From positions 2,852,001 through 2,916,000 of the forward strand of contig NZ_WWFG01000002.1 of the NCBI RefSeq assembly GCF_026127265.1: 64,000 bases of DNA, read 5' to 3'. The number at the start of each line of letters is the position of its first letter. Within the stretch, counting starts at the first letter, position 1. Below, piece after piece: positions 18,593 through 26,357 of the stretch. Source of the DNA: Nostoc sp. KVJ3 (GTDB lineage Bacteria; Cyanobacteriota; Cyanobacteriia; Cyanobacteriales; Nostocaceae). Below the pieces are notes generated by a model. The model had not been told where the DNA came from. It saw only the letters and a program-made list of their open reading frames with translations, and did no database searches. The position numbers and the translations under genes were made by a program.

Positions 18593-18640
18593 CCTTGCCT
18601 ACTAAGACTTATATCTTACCCAGGCAAGGATTTTATTTTT
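18593..18640 (-). terminator. Strong hairpin terminator
   Basis: A CCTTGCCT/AGGCAAGG stem (18593-18600 with 18622-18629) is extended inside by TAAGA/TCTTA. T-rich tracts lie on both sides (TTTTGTTTTG on the minus strand). It follows the glycosyltransferase gene by about 90 bases on the minus strand, so it most likely ends that transcript; it could work in both directions. Confidence 0.65.
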
Positions 18641-18721
18641 ATCTGCTATAATATTTTGGGTTTTGTGTATCGATAAAAGCTCAGTTTGTAATCCTGAAAA
18701 CCATCACTAACGCTTAAAAAA

Positions 18722-19666
18722 TTAGGACTCAATCAACACAAGCTTGCGAACCTGAGAATTGTTTCCCTGAGAGCGGCGTGAGGAGGCAGCAGTTAGCAAA
18801 AACTTCCAAGACTGAGGAGAAAGTATAGACGCATCTATCATTGAAAAAAAGCTCTTGAGATTTTTTTGTTTCAGTGCTACTAAAATCCAATGGAGTTTTA
18901 GATAATTTTTGATATCCTGAAACACGGGAATCTTTGAGCGATGTTGCTCATTTACCAAGGCGTAAATTTTCTCCTTCATCAAAATATTTGTCGCCAACCG
19001 CCGAGACAAAGAGAACTTTTGATTATACGCACCAGGCCAGATAGTGCGGTAAGCAAGACACTGATTAAAGAAAATAGCATCACCAAACTGGGCAATGCGA
19101 ATCCACGAATCGATGTCATCACAGTTAGCATCGAGTGTGGAGTCCCAACCACCAGTTTGTAGAAAAGCATCACGACGGCAAGCTACTTGTACAGGTGTGC
19201 CAAAGGGTACAAGCTCTAACAGCATACCGTAATGAATATCGGCTTGGGGGATATAAAAAGCTAAACCGGGGCCAACTTGTGGGGTGCGAGAGAGTTCAAC
19301 TTCATTACCATCCACCTGAGCCGCCACACAAGAGCAGATTACAGCATTGGGACGAAGTGCGATCGCTTTAGCCATCTCTTCTATACAGTTGGGAGCTAAA
19401 TAGTCATCATCATCTAAAAACTTAATCCAATCGCCGCTAGCTTTGGCAACTCCAGCATTTACCGTTGCTGCATGGCCAAGGTTCACTTCATTCCGATGGT
19501 AAACAACCTTATCCCCTAAGCTTTTGAGATAGGTTTGGGTATCATCAGAAGAACAATCATCGGCAACTACCACCTCACACTCAATGGTTTGGTTCCGAGC
19601 CGACTCAATTGCTCTTTGCAGCAAGTTCAAGCGATTATAAGTACTGATGACGACGCTAAATTTCAT
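18722..19666 (-). CDS. Family 2 glycosyltransferase
   Basis: A 314-residue GT-A enzyme starting MKFSVVISTYNRLNLLQRAI. The nucleotide-binding features are present: VVADDCSSDDT and the DXD-like KFLDDDDYLAP metal site. A downstream region with WDSTLDANCDDIDSWIRI fits the acceptor part. The C-terminal ~70 residues are helical without clear membrane segments. The acceptor is unknown; cell-surface polysaccharide is likely. The extension to 19690 was not used because family similarity begins at the ATG at 19666. Confidence 0.88.
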   Translation of the reverse strand: MKFSVVISTYNRLNLLQRAIESARNQTIECEVVVADDCSSDDTQTYLKSLGDKVVYHRNEVNLGHAATVNAGVAKASGDWIKFLDDDDYLAPNCIEEMAKAIALRPNAVICSCVAAQVDGNEVELSRTPQVGPGLAFYIPQADIHYGMLLELVPFGTPVQVACRRDAFLQTGGWDSTLDANCDDIDSWIRIAQFGDAIFFNQCLAYRTIWPGAYNQKFSLSRRLATNILMKEKIYALVNEQHRSKIPVFQDIKNYLKLHWILVALKQKNLKSFFSMIDASILSPQSWKFLLTAASSRRSQGNNSQVRKLVLIES

Positions 19667-19825
19667 AAATTTCCACTTCTGGTACAGCATTTTGCAATAT
19701 AGCTTCGATTTATCGAGTCTTGTCTCAGTAAAATTATCAATCTCTAATAAGTAGAAGTAGACTGAAATAGGATTATCGATTTATGATTGATGATCGTGGG
19801 TTTTTTTTAAGCAGACAGAAAGACT

Positions 19826-20188
19826 ATGAGCGCTCAAGAGATTATCCGCTCCATTGAAGCGGAACAGCTAAAATCAGGTTTGCCCGACATTTATGTGGGC
19901 GACACCGTAAAAGTAGGAGTGAAAATTAAAGAAGGCGAAAAATACCGGGTACAACCCTACGAAGGAGTAGTAATTGCCAAACGCAATGGTGGCATCAACG
20001 AAACTATTACAGTCCGTAAGGTTTTTCAAGGTGTAGGCGTTGAGCGGGTATTTCTGTTGCATTCTCCGCGCATTGACAGCATTAAGGTGTTACGTCGTGG
20101 TAAGGTACGCCGTGCTAAACTATATTATCTCCGCGATCGCGTAGGTAAGGCAACCCGGATTAAACAACGGTTTGACCGCCCTTTGTGA
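19826..20188 (+). CDS. rplS: 50S ribosomal protein L19
   Basis: A 120-residue protein at the 30S-50S interface. Typical parts: PDIYVGDTVKVGVKIKEGEK, PYEGVVIAKRNGG, TVRKVFQGVGVERVFLLHSP, RGKVRRAKLYYLRD. It is followed by trnW, secE and nusG, a conserved cyanobacterial order. An AGACAGAAAGA stretch precedes the ATG. Confidence 0.96.
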   Translation: MSAQEIIRSIEAEQLKSGLPDIYVGDTVKVGVKIKEGEKYRVQPYEGVVIAKRNGGINETITVRKVFQGVGVERVFLLHSPRIDSIKVLRRGKVRRAKLYYLRDRVGKATRIKQRFDRPL

Positions 20189-20341
20189 TTCTGACTTCTT
20201 TCATGATGGGAGAAATCTCAAGCGGCATCTGCCGCTGACTTGTTTTCTCTAAAAAATTGAAGTATGATAGAAATCGCGTGTTGCGTTCAACTAAAAACTA
20301 AAATTTAGTTCAGCGCAATGACTGAATCAAAAACAGCTTGT

Positions 20342-20414
20342 GCGCTCTTAGTTCAGTTGGTAGAACGCAGGTCTCCAAAACCTGATGTCGGGGGTTCAAG
20401 TCCTCCAGGGCGCG
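20342..20414 (+). tRNA. trnW: tRNA-Trp (CCA)
   Basis: A 73-base cloverleaf. Acceptor arm GCGCTCT pairs with AGGGCGC with a G discriminator, the D-arm is AGTTCAGTTGGTAGAAC, the anticodon loop is CTCCAAA with CCA, and the T-loop is GGTTCAAGTCC. No CCA is encoded. Between rplS and secE, the typical location in cyanobacteria. Confidence 0.96.
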
Positions 20415-20593
20415 CTCAAGAGCAAAAAACAAAGCCCGAAATAATTACGCAGTTTCTAATTTAGCAGCTAGCGTTAATGGTTTCGGGTAAATTTATTGTA
20501 TTTGCAGTTGTTTTGCTTTCAGTTAACTTGTCGCGGAAGTCCCACTTTCAATGTACTCATAAGGTGAGGATTGTGAGCGGGGGGTGAGGATTG

Positions 20594-20639
20594 CATCCAG
20601 TGTTGTTTTTTTGCTGACGCAAAAAAACAACACTGGATG
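20594..20639. repeat. Perfect 21-bp inverted repeat with TGAC loop
   Basis: Arms at 20594-20614 and 20619-20639 are exact reverse complements (CATCCAGTGTTG, seven T, GC on the left) with a 4-base loop. The stem would be very stable. It lies between trnW and secE in the IS-derived spacer. Confidence 0.9.
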
Positions 20640-20658
20640 TATGACGAAGCGCAAAGTG

Positions 20659-20715
20659 CGGTCTTGGGGTCTCCCCCGCCGAAGGATGCGCGGAGCGCTG
20701 TAGAGGAGCAACTTT
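20659..20715. repeat. Interspersed Nostoc repeat, copy 1
   Basis: Contains GGTCTTGGGGTCTCCCC (20660-20676), which recurs exactly at 24162-24178 between rplJ and rplL. Both copies are followed by a GAGCAACT block. It is a dispersed non-coding element. Confidence 0.7.
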
Positions 20716-20798
20716 GCAAGACAGCGCCAAAATTTTCAGATAAAATTATTAGGTCTTGGCCACCAATGCCGTAAGCGAAAACCAAGCTGTATAGGTAA

Positions 20799-20940
20799 GT
20801 GTTACAAGAAAAAATTTGGGTCTTGGGAACCAGGACTCCTGCCCTTGGAGGGAATGTAAGACCAATAAAACTACGCAGTTCTGGAGGCTATTCCCGATGA
20901 ATTGGGAAGCCCCGTCCGTCTTAGGGTGGGGTAGTTCACC
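20799..20940 (+). pseudogene. 3' relic of an IS200/IS605-type tnpB with right-end hairpin
   Basis: An open stretch without a start encodes 33 residues ending in TRTPALGGNVRPIKLRSSGG and YSR, then TGA at 20898. From memory, this tail is the C-terminal end of many cyanobacterial TnpB (OrfB) proteins. It is followed by CCCCGTCC-GTCTTA-GGGTGGGG and TAGTTCAC, the kind of hairpin found at the right end of these elements. The rest of tnpB and all of tnpA are missing. In intact elements this end region also specifies the guide RNA (omega RNA) scaffold. Confidence 0.65.
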
Positions 20941-21092
20941 TAAGTAAAATAGAGTCGAAACTGCAAAACTGGATAACCGAATTTTAGATTTCTTCTCAAT
21001 CCAAAATCTTAAATTGATTACTTTGGACTGAAATGGAATAAATCTAAAATCCAAAATCCAAAATTGACTAAGAAACCGGGGGATAAACGGTC

Positions 21093-21314
21093 GTGGCTAA
21101 AAAAAGTGAAGCAGAATTGCCAGAAACTACAAATGGGTTTAGCTTAGGCAACTTCATCCAGGGAACCAAAGAAGAACTTGACAAAGTAGTTTGGCCCAGT
21201 CGGAAACAGATAGTGAGCGAATCCGCCGCTGTGTTGTTAATGGTGGCACTCTCCGCATCTTTGATATACTTGGTCGATGGATTGTTTGGTTGGGCAGCAA
21301 AACAGGTGTTCTGA
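21093..21314 (+). CDS. secE: Preprotein translocase subunit SecE
   Basis: A 73-residue protein with one C-terminal membrane helix and the SecE signature before it (FIQGTKEELDKVVWPSRKQI). It stabilises SecY in plasma and thylakoid membranes. It starts with GTG at 21093. The TGA stop overlaps the nusG ATG in ATGA, so the two genes are coupled. Confidence 0.93.
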   Translation: MAKKSEAELPETTNGFSLGNFIQGTKEELDKVVWPSRKQIVSESAAVLLMVALSASLIYLVDGLFGWAAKQVF

Positions 21315-21955
21315 TGACTTTTGCAACAGACGAACCTCGCAACTCCACGTTGCAGTCGGAGGAAACAGGAGAAACAGCAGAATCAGCGTCAAAAGAAGCA
21401 CGCTGGTATGCTGTGCAAGTAGCTTCAGGCTGTGAAAAGCGTGTAAAGACTAACTTGGAGCAACGCATTCAAACTTTTGATGTAGCTGACAAAATTATCC
21501 AGGTAGAAATTCCGCAAACGCCGGCGGTGAAAATCCGCAAAGATGGCAGTCGCCAGCATACAGAAGAAAAAGTTTTTCCTGGCTATGTGCTGGTGCGGAT
21601 GATGATGGATGATGATACCTGGCAGGTGGTACGAAACACCTCTCATGTAATTAACTTTGTCGGTTCAGAGCAAAAACGTGGTAGCAGCAAGGGTCGCGGT
21701 CATGTCCACCCCATACCACTGAGTGCTTCAGAAGTTGAACGTATATTCAAACAAACCAGCGAACAAGAAGCTGTTGTCAAAATTGACATGGCGACTGGTG
21801 ATAAGATCATGGTGCTTTCTGGGCCATTTAAAGACTTTGAAGGCGAGGTGATTGAAGTCTCTCCAGAACGGAGTAAACTAAAAGCCTTGCTCTCAATTTT
21901 CGGCAGGGATACACCAGTAGAATTGGAATTTAATCAGGTAGAGAAACAGAGTTAA
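21314..21955 (+). CDS. nusG: Transcription termination/antitermination factor NusG
   Basis: A 213-residue protein. A variable acidic N-terminal extension of about 30 residues precedes the NGN domain (RWYAVQVASGCEKRVKTNLE, FPGYVLVRMMMDDDTWQVVR, NFVGS). A KOW domain follows (GDKIMVLSGPFKDFEGEVIE). NusG binds RNA polymerase and couples it to ribosomes. The ATG at 21314 overlaps the secE stop; an upstream extension into secE in another frame was rejected. Confidence 0.96.
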   Translation: MTFATDEPRNSTLQSEETGETAESASKEARWYAVQVASGCEKRVKTNLEQRIQTFDVADKIIQVEIPQTPAVKIRKDGSRQHTEEKVFPGYVLVRMMMDDDTWQVVRNTSHVINFVGSEQKRGSSKGRGHVHPIPLSASEVERIFKQTSEQEAVVKIDMATGDKIMVLSGPFKDFEGEVIEVSPERSKLKALLSIFGRDTPVELEFNQVEKQS

Positions 21956-21961
21956 ATACAA

Positions 21962-22387
21962 ATGGCGAAGAAAGTAGTGGCGGTCATTAAACTGGCCCTG
22001 AATGCTGGAAAAGCCAACCCAGCACCACCAGTTGGGCCCGCCTTGGGTCAACATGGTGTTAACATCATGATGTTCTGCAAAGAGTACAACGCCAAAACAG
22101 CAGACCAAGCTGGAATGGTGATACCTGTAGAGATTTCGGTTTTTGAAGACCGGAGTTTTACCTTTGTACTCAAAACGCCACCAGCATCAGTGCTGATTCG
22201 GAAGGCGGCGAAGGTTGAAAAAGGCTCCAATGAACCCAACAAAAAGAAGGTTGGGTCAATAACTAAAGCACAATTGCAAGAAATAGCCCAAACGAAACTC
22301 CCCGACCTCAATGCCAACGACATCGACGCGGCAATGAAGATTGTGGCAGGAACTGCTAAGAATATGGGTATAACAGTCAAAGATTAG
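21962..22387 (+). CDS. rplK: 50S ribosomal protein L11
   Basis: A 141-residue protein of the GTPase-associated centre. Characteristic segments are KLALNAGKANPAPPVGPALG, QHGVNIMMFCKEYN, and the C-terminal RNA-binding domain with NANDIDAAMKIVAGTAKNMG. It begins 6 bases after nusG. Confidence 0.97.
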   Translation: MAKKVVAVIKLALNAGKANPAPPVGPALGQHGVNIMMFCKEYNAKTADQAGMVIPVEISVFEDRSFTFVLKTPPASVLIRKAAKVEKGSNEPNKKKVGSITKAQLQEIAQTKLPDLNANDIDAAMKIVAGTAKNMGITVKD

Positions 22388-22486
22388 TCATTAGTCATTA
22401 GTAAAAAAAATGACAAAGGACAAAGACTCATAACTAAAAATTATCGGGGGAGAGGCGAAGCTTCGGAATTACCCCAGGAGAACAAA

Positions 22487-23200
22487 ATGGCAAAAATATC
22501 GCGTCGTTTGCAGACGCTACAAGCAAAAGTAGAAGATAAGGACTATCATCCTTTAGAGGCTTTAGCCCTTCTCAAAGACACAGCAACAGCTAAATTTGTT
22601 GAAGCTGCCGAAGCTCATATCCGGCTGGGAATTGACCCCAAATATACAGACCAACAGTTGCGGACAACGGTAGCACTGCCTAAAGGTACTGGACAAATCG
22701 TTCGGGTGGCGGTGATAGCCAGAGGCGAAAAGGTAAATGAAGCCAGCAACGCCGGTGCTGATATAGTCGGTTCAGAAGAACTGATTGACGAAATCCAGAA
22801 AGGTAGAATGGATTTTGACAAGCTGATTGCTACGCCCGATGTCATGCCACAAGTGGCAAAGCTGGGTAAGTTGCTTGGGCCCCGTGGTTTGATGCCATCG
22901 CCCAAGGGTGGAACCGTAACATTTGATTTAGCAGGTGCGATCGCAGAATTCAAAGCTGGTAAACTAGAATTCCGAGCCGACAGAACTGGTATTGTTCATG
23001 TTATGTTTGGTAAGGCAACATTCTCGCCTGAAGATTTATTAGTTAACCTGAAGGCATTGCAGGAGACGATTGACCGTAACCGTCCTTCAGGAGCTAAAGG
23101 TCGTTATTGGCGCACATTTTATGTGTCAGCCACAATGGGGCCATCAATTAAAATTGATGTCACCGCCCTACGAGATTTGAAACTGAGCGAAGCAGCGTAA
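22487..23200 (+). CDS. rplA: 50S ribosomal protein L1
   Basis: A 237-residue protein of the L1 stalk. Family motifs: RLGIDPKYTDQQLR, LPKGTGQ, the GKLGKLLGPRGLMPSPKGGT loop region, and MGPSIKIDVTALRDL. A GGAGAACAAA site precedes the ATG. The ~100-base spacer after rplK contains short repeats. Confidence 0.97.
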   Translation: MAKISRRLQTLQAKVEDKDYHPLEALALLKDTATAKFVEAAEAHIRLGIDPKYTDQQLRTTVALPKGTGQIVRVAVIARGEKVNEASNAGADIVGSEELIDEIQKGRMDFDKLIATPDVMPQVAKLGKLLGPRGLMPSPKGGTVTFDLAGAIAEFKAGKLEFRADRTGIVHVMFGKATFSPEDLLVNLKALQETIDRNRPSGAKGRYWRTFYVSATMGPSIKIDVTALRDLKLSEAA

Positions 23201-23204
23201 AAGG

Positions 23205-23282
23205 GAATAGGGAATAGAGAATAGGGAGTAGGAAATAAAATAATTCCCCCACTCACTATTCCCCACTCCCCACTCCCCCTTG
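23205..23282. repeat. G-rich/C-rich mirror repeat after rplA
   Basis: GGGAATAGGGAATAGAG-type units, then ATTCCCCCACTCACTATTCC and CCCACTCCCC units. The two arms are complementary and can form a hairpin. Same class as the copies at about 8270, 9978, 38360 and 58530. Confidence 0.7.
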
Positions 23283-23284
23283 AG

Positions 23285-23450
23285 AAATTAAATAGGCAAA
23301 GCCGGAGACAGCAGGTAGCTAATAGCTTAAATATCCTGCCGAGGTTAAAACTCTAATTGTCAAAATTACCACCCCGAAAGGCGTGATAACTATGGCATCA
23401 CGAGTCTTAATACTCAACCCCGGCTAAATTAGTCGGGGTTTGTTGTTTGG
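23285..23450 (+). promoter_or_regulatory. Ribosomal protein L10 leader with attenuator hairpin
   Basis: The 315-base spacer before rplJ contains a structured leader (AAAGCCGGAGACAGCAGGTA, then CCTGCCGAGG... and GGCGTGATAACTATGGCATC) and ends in a terminator-like hairpin with AACCCCGGC/GTCGGGGTT at 23416-23440 and a T-rich tail. This layout matches L10 leaders, where L10(L12)4 binds its own mRNA. The assignment comes from position and shape, not a covariance search. Confidence 0.7.
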
Positions 23451-23516
23451 GTTCAGGTTGAGAAGAAACGTACAAGTAGGGTACTTCCCCGATTGTTTTA
23501 AGGAGGTGAGATTGGA

Positions 23517-24131
23517 ATGGGTAGAACACTAGAAAATAAAAAAGAGATAGTAGCTGACCTCAAAGAAACTTTGAGTAATTCAACTCTGGCACTGGTAATT
23601 GACTATCAGGGACTAACAGTTTCGGAAATCACAGATTTACGGCGGCGGCTACGTCCTAGTGGCACTGTTTGTAAGGTGACGAAGAATACTCTGATGGGCA
23701 TTGCCATTAAAGATGATGCAAAATGGCAACCCCTGTCAGAATTACTCAATGGTGCTTCCGCCTTTTTGCTGGTAAAGGAAGATTTCTCATCGGCAATTAA
23801 GGCATATCAAGAATTCCAAAAAGTCACCAAGAAGACAGAACTTCGTGGTGGTGTACTGGAAGGTCGCCTACTCAAAGAACCTGATGTCAAGGTACTGGGA
23901 GACTTGCCATCTAAGGAACAACTCATTGCTCAAATTGCTGGAGCTATCAACGCCTTGGCTACGAAGATTGCTGTGGGTATCAACGAAGTTCCTGGTTCAC
24001 TGGCTCGTGCTTTGCAAGCTGTGGCCGACCAAGAGCAAAGTGGTGGTAGCACCGAAACTGCTGCTGTCCAAGATAGCAGCGCCGAAACCGCAACTGTTGC
24101 TGATAGCAGTAATGAACCTGCTGCTGAATAG
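23517..24131 (+). CDS. rplJ: 50S ribosomal protein L10
   Basis: A 204-residue stalk-base protein. The N-terminal domain (ADLKETLSNSTLALVIDYQG, RLRPSGTVCKVTKNTL) binds 23S rRNA. Helix 8 (IAGAINALATKIAVGINEVP) carries L7/L12 dimers. The ~30-residue Ala/Ser/Glu tail is longer than usual. AAGGAGG lies about 10 bases before the ATG. Likely autoregulated through the upstream leader. Confidence 0.97.
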   Translation: MGRTLENKKEIVADLKETLSNSTLALVIDYQGLTVSEITDLRRRLRPSGTVCKVTKNTLMGIAIKDDAKWQPLSELLNGASAFLLVKEDFSSAIKAYQEFQKVTKKTELRGGVLEGRLLKEPDVKVLGDLPSKEQLIAQIAGAINALATKIAVGINEVPGSLARALQAVADQEQSGGSTETAAVQDSSAETATVADSSNEPAAE

Positions 24132-24161
24132 ACTGGTTCATCAGTCAAGAGGAGGCAGTGT

Positions 24162-24196
24162 GGTCTTGGGGTCTCCCCAAGTGGAGCAACTGCCGG
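24162..24196. repeat. Interspersed Nostoc repeat, copy 2
   Basis: Shares GGTCTTGGGGTCTCCCC exactly with 20660-20676 and a following GTGGAGCAACT with the block after that copy. It sits in the 134-base rplJ-rplL spacer. Confidence 0.7.
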
Positions 24197-24265
24197 TCAA
24201 AAGTCTATAGTTAAAGACCAATGACTCATGACAAATAAATAATCAAAATTACAGGAGTTATATCA

Positions 24266-24655
24266 ATGTCTGCTGCAACCGATCAAATTTTAGAACAACT
24301 AAAAACCCTTTCTTTACTGGAAGCTTCTGAGTTAGTCAAGCAAATTGAAGAAGCTTTTGGTGTAAGTGCTGCTGCACCCGTTGGCGTAGCATTCGCAGGC
24401 CCTGGCGCTGCTGCTGCTCCTGCTGAAGAAGCTGTGGAGCAAACTGAGTTTGAAGTGATTCTTGATTCAGTCCCAGCTGATAAGAAGATTGCCGTGCTGA
24501 AGATTGTCCGGGAATTGACCGGTTTGGGTCTGAAAGAAGCGAAAGACTTGGTAGAAGCTGCACCCAAGGCAGTTAAAGAAGGTATTGCTAAGGATGCTGC
24601 TGAAGATGCTAAGAAGCGCATCGAAGAAGCTGGCGGTAAGGTGACTATCAAGTAG
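24266..24655 (+). CDS. rplL: 50S ribosomal protein L7/L12
   Basis: A 129-residue protein: N-terminal dimer helix (TDQILEQLKTLSLLEASELV), Ala/Gly/Pro hinge at about residues 37-55, and the factor-binding domain (KKIAVLKIVRELTGLGLKEA). Multiple copies form the flexible stalk recruiting elongation factors. Preceded by CAGGAGTTATATCA and followed by a strong terminator. Confidence 0.98.
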   Translation: MSAATDQILEQLKTLSLLEASELVKQIEEAFGVSAAAPVGVAFAGPGAAAAPAEEAVEQTEFEVILDSVPADKKIAVLKIVRELTGLGLKEAKDLVEAAPKAVKEGIAKDAAEDAKKRIEEAGGKVTIK

Positions 24656-24682
24656 TCACAATTCTATTACCGGTTTTTGATT

Positions 24683-24711
24683 AAGGAGCCTGAGTCAGGC
24701 TCCTTTTTTTT
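24683..24711 (+). terminator. Terminator of the rplJ-rplL transcript
   Basis: AAGGAGCCTGA/TCAGGCTCCTT stem followed by a T-run, 28 bases after the rplL stop. Confidence 0.9.
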
Positions 24712-24722
24712 ATTCCTATATT

Positions 24723-25026
24723 CATGCAGGGGACTATGGAATTGATGCCATTGAAGCTATTTCTAGCAGAAGGCATATAGCACCTGCGTAAATGCTTCAA
24801 GGAGGAAAAGCATCAATTTAAACATTTTCAGTATTCTTTTATTGCAGCAGATGTTGATGATGAAGTGTTTTGGCTTTTCGCAGACAGAATTACTAGCAAC
24901 TTAGGCAGCGCGAGGCAAGCAATAGTATTTAACAGCGTCAGGAATATACCATCAATTAAACTCATGTGCGATCGTCTTGATTTCAAAATTGGTGTTTACT
25001 ATATTTTTAGTTTGAAACAAAATTAG
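24723..25026 (+). pseudogene. Possible decayed coding fragment
   Basis: Two adjacent frames look coding but lack a proper start. One reads HAGDYGIDAIEAISSRRHIA before a TAA at 24789. The other is open from 24781 to a TAG at 25024 and contains YSFIAADVDDEVFWLFADRI. One frameshift would join them. The family is not recognised. Chance cannot be excluded. Confidence 0.25.
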
Positions 25027-25117
25027 TATAATTGCTTCAAAACAGTATTTTGATTTCTTTTGTTGGATATAACCTAACTAAATACATTCTTATAACTTCA
25101 AGATGACTTAGTAAAAT

Positions 25118-25190
25118 CTCTCTTTTCTCTGTGTATCTGCGGTTAAAAAGTAATTATTTTAACTACATAGGTGCAGATAACACAGAGGCA
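25118..25190. repeat. Palindromic repeat related to 14721-14797
   Basis: TCTCTGTGTATCTGCGGTTA with a facing AGGTGCAGATAACACAGAGG, separated by an AT-rich loop. Degenerate copy of the same family. Confidence 0.5.
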
Positions 25191-25229
25191 AGAAATTAAG
25201 GGTCTAAAATTGTTATCCACCTTAAAAGG

Positions 25230-25353
25230 GCTAGTAGTCTGTCAAGCTAGTTTTGAGGGTTTGTAGTAAGCACTTTAGTGCTTATAAAATAAGGACTTCA
25301 GTCCTTACTACGGACTTTCTTACCCATCAATTTAAACTTGACAGACTACTAGC
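25230..25353. mobile_element. MITE-like element with perfect 17-bp terminal inverted repeats
   Basis: Ends GCTAGTAGTCTGTCAAG (25230-25246) and its exact reverse complement (25337-25353). Inside, a nested palindrome (GTAGTAAGCACTTTAGTGCT ... AGGACTTCAGTCCTTACTAC) could fold by itself. The internal part is repeated at about 56975-57048. No coding capacity. No clear target duplication was identified. Confidence 0.75.
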
Positions 25354-25444
25354 TTTAAATAGTATTTTCTTGACAAGATTAAATTAATTACTATAGTCTA
25401 TTAACTTATACGCATCTCAGTAGAACAAATAATACAAAATAATC

Positions 25445-26146
25445 ATGAGCAAGAAAGTTAGCATTTTGATAGTAGCAGTATTGCTTGCAAGTTATACAGC
25501 AGTAAAACCTGCAACTGCGATAGAAAAAAATTCTACTTTTCTTGCTAAGAATATTAGCTTTATAGCTCCGGCTCAAATTAAAATAGCACAGGCTGTAGAA
25601 CCTAGAGTTATTAAACTTCGTCTAGCAGATTCTGGTGTTTCAGTAGGAAGTGTTTTGTCTTGGGGATTTGCTGGTTTGATTCAAAAAAGATCGACTGATT
25701 GGGTTCGTTTAGAAATCAGTGATAATCAAGTAAAAGTAGTACATACAACAAGAACAACTAATTGGTTAACTCAGGTTTCTAAATGGTGGGATCATCCTGT
25801 CAGAAAAATTGCTTTTAAGCCAGATTCTTGTAAAGTAGATAATGTGTCAAATCAAGGTGGTTCAGATATAGAAACCCAACTAAGAGATATAAAAAAGCTA
25901 TACGATTCTAAACTAATCACTGAGCAACAGTATCAAGAATTACAGCATAAAATTATTAATCAAATAAATACAACGCCAAACCAACCTTCCACTAGCAACT
26001 CGGAATGTGTTCTCTTAGGAGAAAATGCAACAGTGCAACTAAAAGATATTAGTCTAGTGACTAAAGGAGAATTTAAAATTGAATATTTAGAAGGTAATGA
26101 ATGGAAATATGCAGCTTTTAGAGTACCAGAAAAAGAATATCATTAG
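25445..26146 (+). CDS. Secreted protein with SHOCT-like segment
   Basis: A 233-residue protein with a typical signal peptide (MSKKVSILIVAVLLASYTAV, cleavage near ATA at about 25-26). The middle (SWGFAGLIQKRSTDWVRLEI) looks like a beta-rich domain. Residues about 140-175 (IETQLRDIKKLYDSKLITEQ followed by QYQELQHKII) fit a SHOCT motif, a short helical pair thought to mediate oligomerisation. Its function is unknown. It is AT-richer than the ribosomal cluster, stands alone, and is convergent with the radical SAM operon. Confidence 0.7.
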   Translation: MSKKVSILIVAVLLASYTAVKPATAIEKNSTFLAKNISFIAPAQIKIAQAVEPRVIKLRLADSGVSVGSVLSWGFAGLIQKRSTDWVRLEISDNQVKVVHTTRTTNWLTQVSKWWDHPVRKIAFKPDSCKVDNVSNQGGSDIETQLRDIKKLYDSKLITEQQYQELQHKIINQINTTPNQPSTSNSECVLLGENATVQLKDISLVTKGEFKIEYLEGNEWKYAAFRVPEKEYH

Positions 26147-26154
26147 CACCCTAT

Positions 26155-26300
26155 AATCCAATACGGTTGGGTTAAGGGTTATTGGTGTAAATAATCGGTC
26201 TTTGAAGAAGCGATAAACGCGTCTCTACATCAGGGTGTTGGGCTTATCTGAACCGTATTGTCCTATAATCCAATACGGGTTTAGTTAAGCATTTTTTTCT
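26155..26300. repeat. Interspersed repeat with CAATACGGTT ends
   Basis: CAATACGGTT near 26159 faces AACCGTATTG near 26252-26261, with a further CAATACGGGT just downstream. GCGTCTCTAC within it also occurs in the palindrome at 47839. A MITE-like insertion between convergent genes. Confidence 0.5.
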
Positions 26301-26357
26301 TCTCTCTGTGTCGCGCCAGTTGCATCTCCTTTAACGCATCTTTATACAGAATTGGTA

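Noticed and set aside
20519..20785. Minus-strand frames between trnW and secE
   Set aside because: Products of the inverted repeat and dispersed repeats; no similarity.
21191..21313. N-terminal extension of nusG into secE
   Set aside because: Overlaps secE in another frame; the ATGA junction at 21312 gives the natural start.
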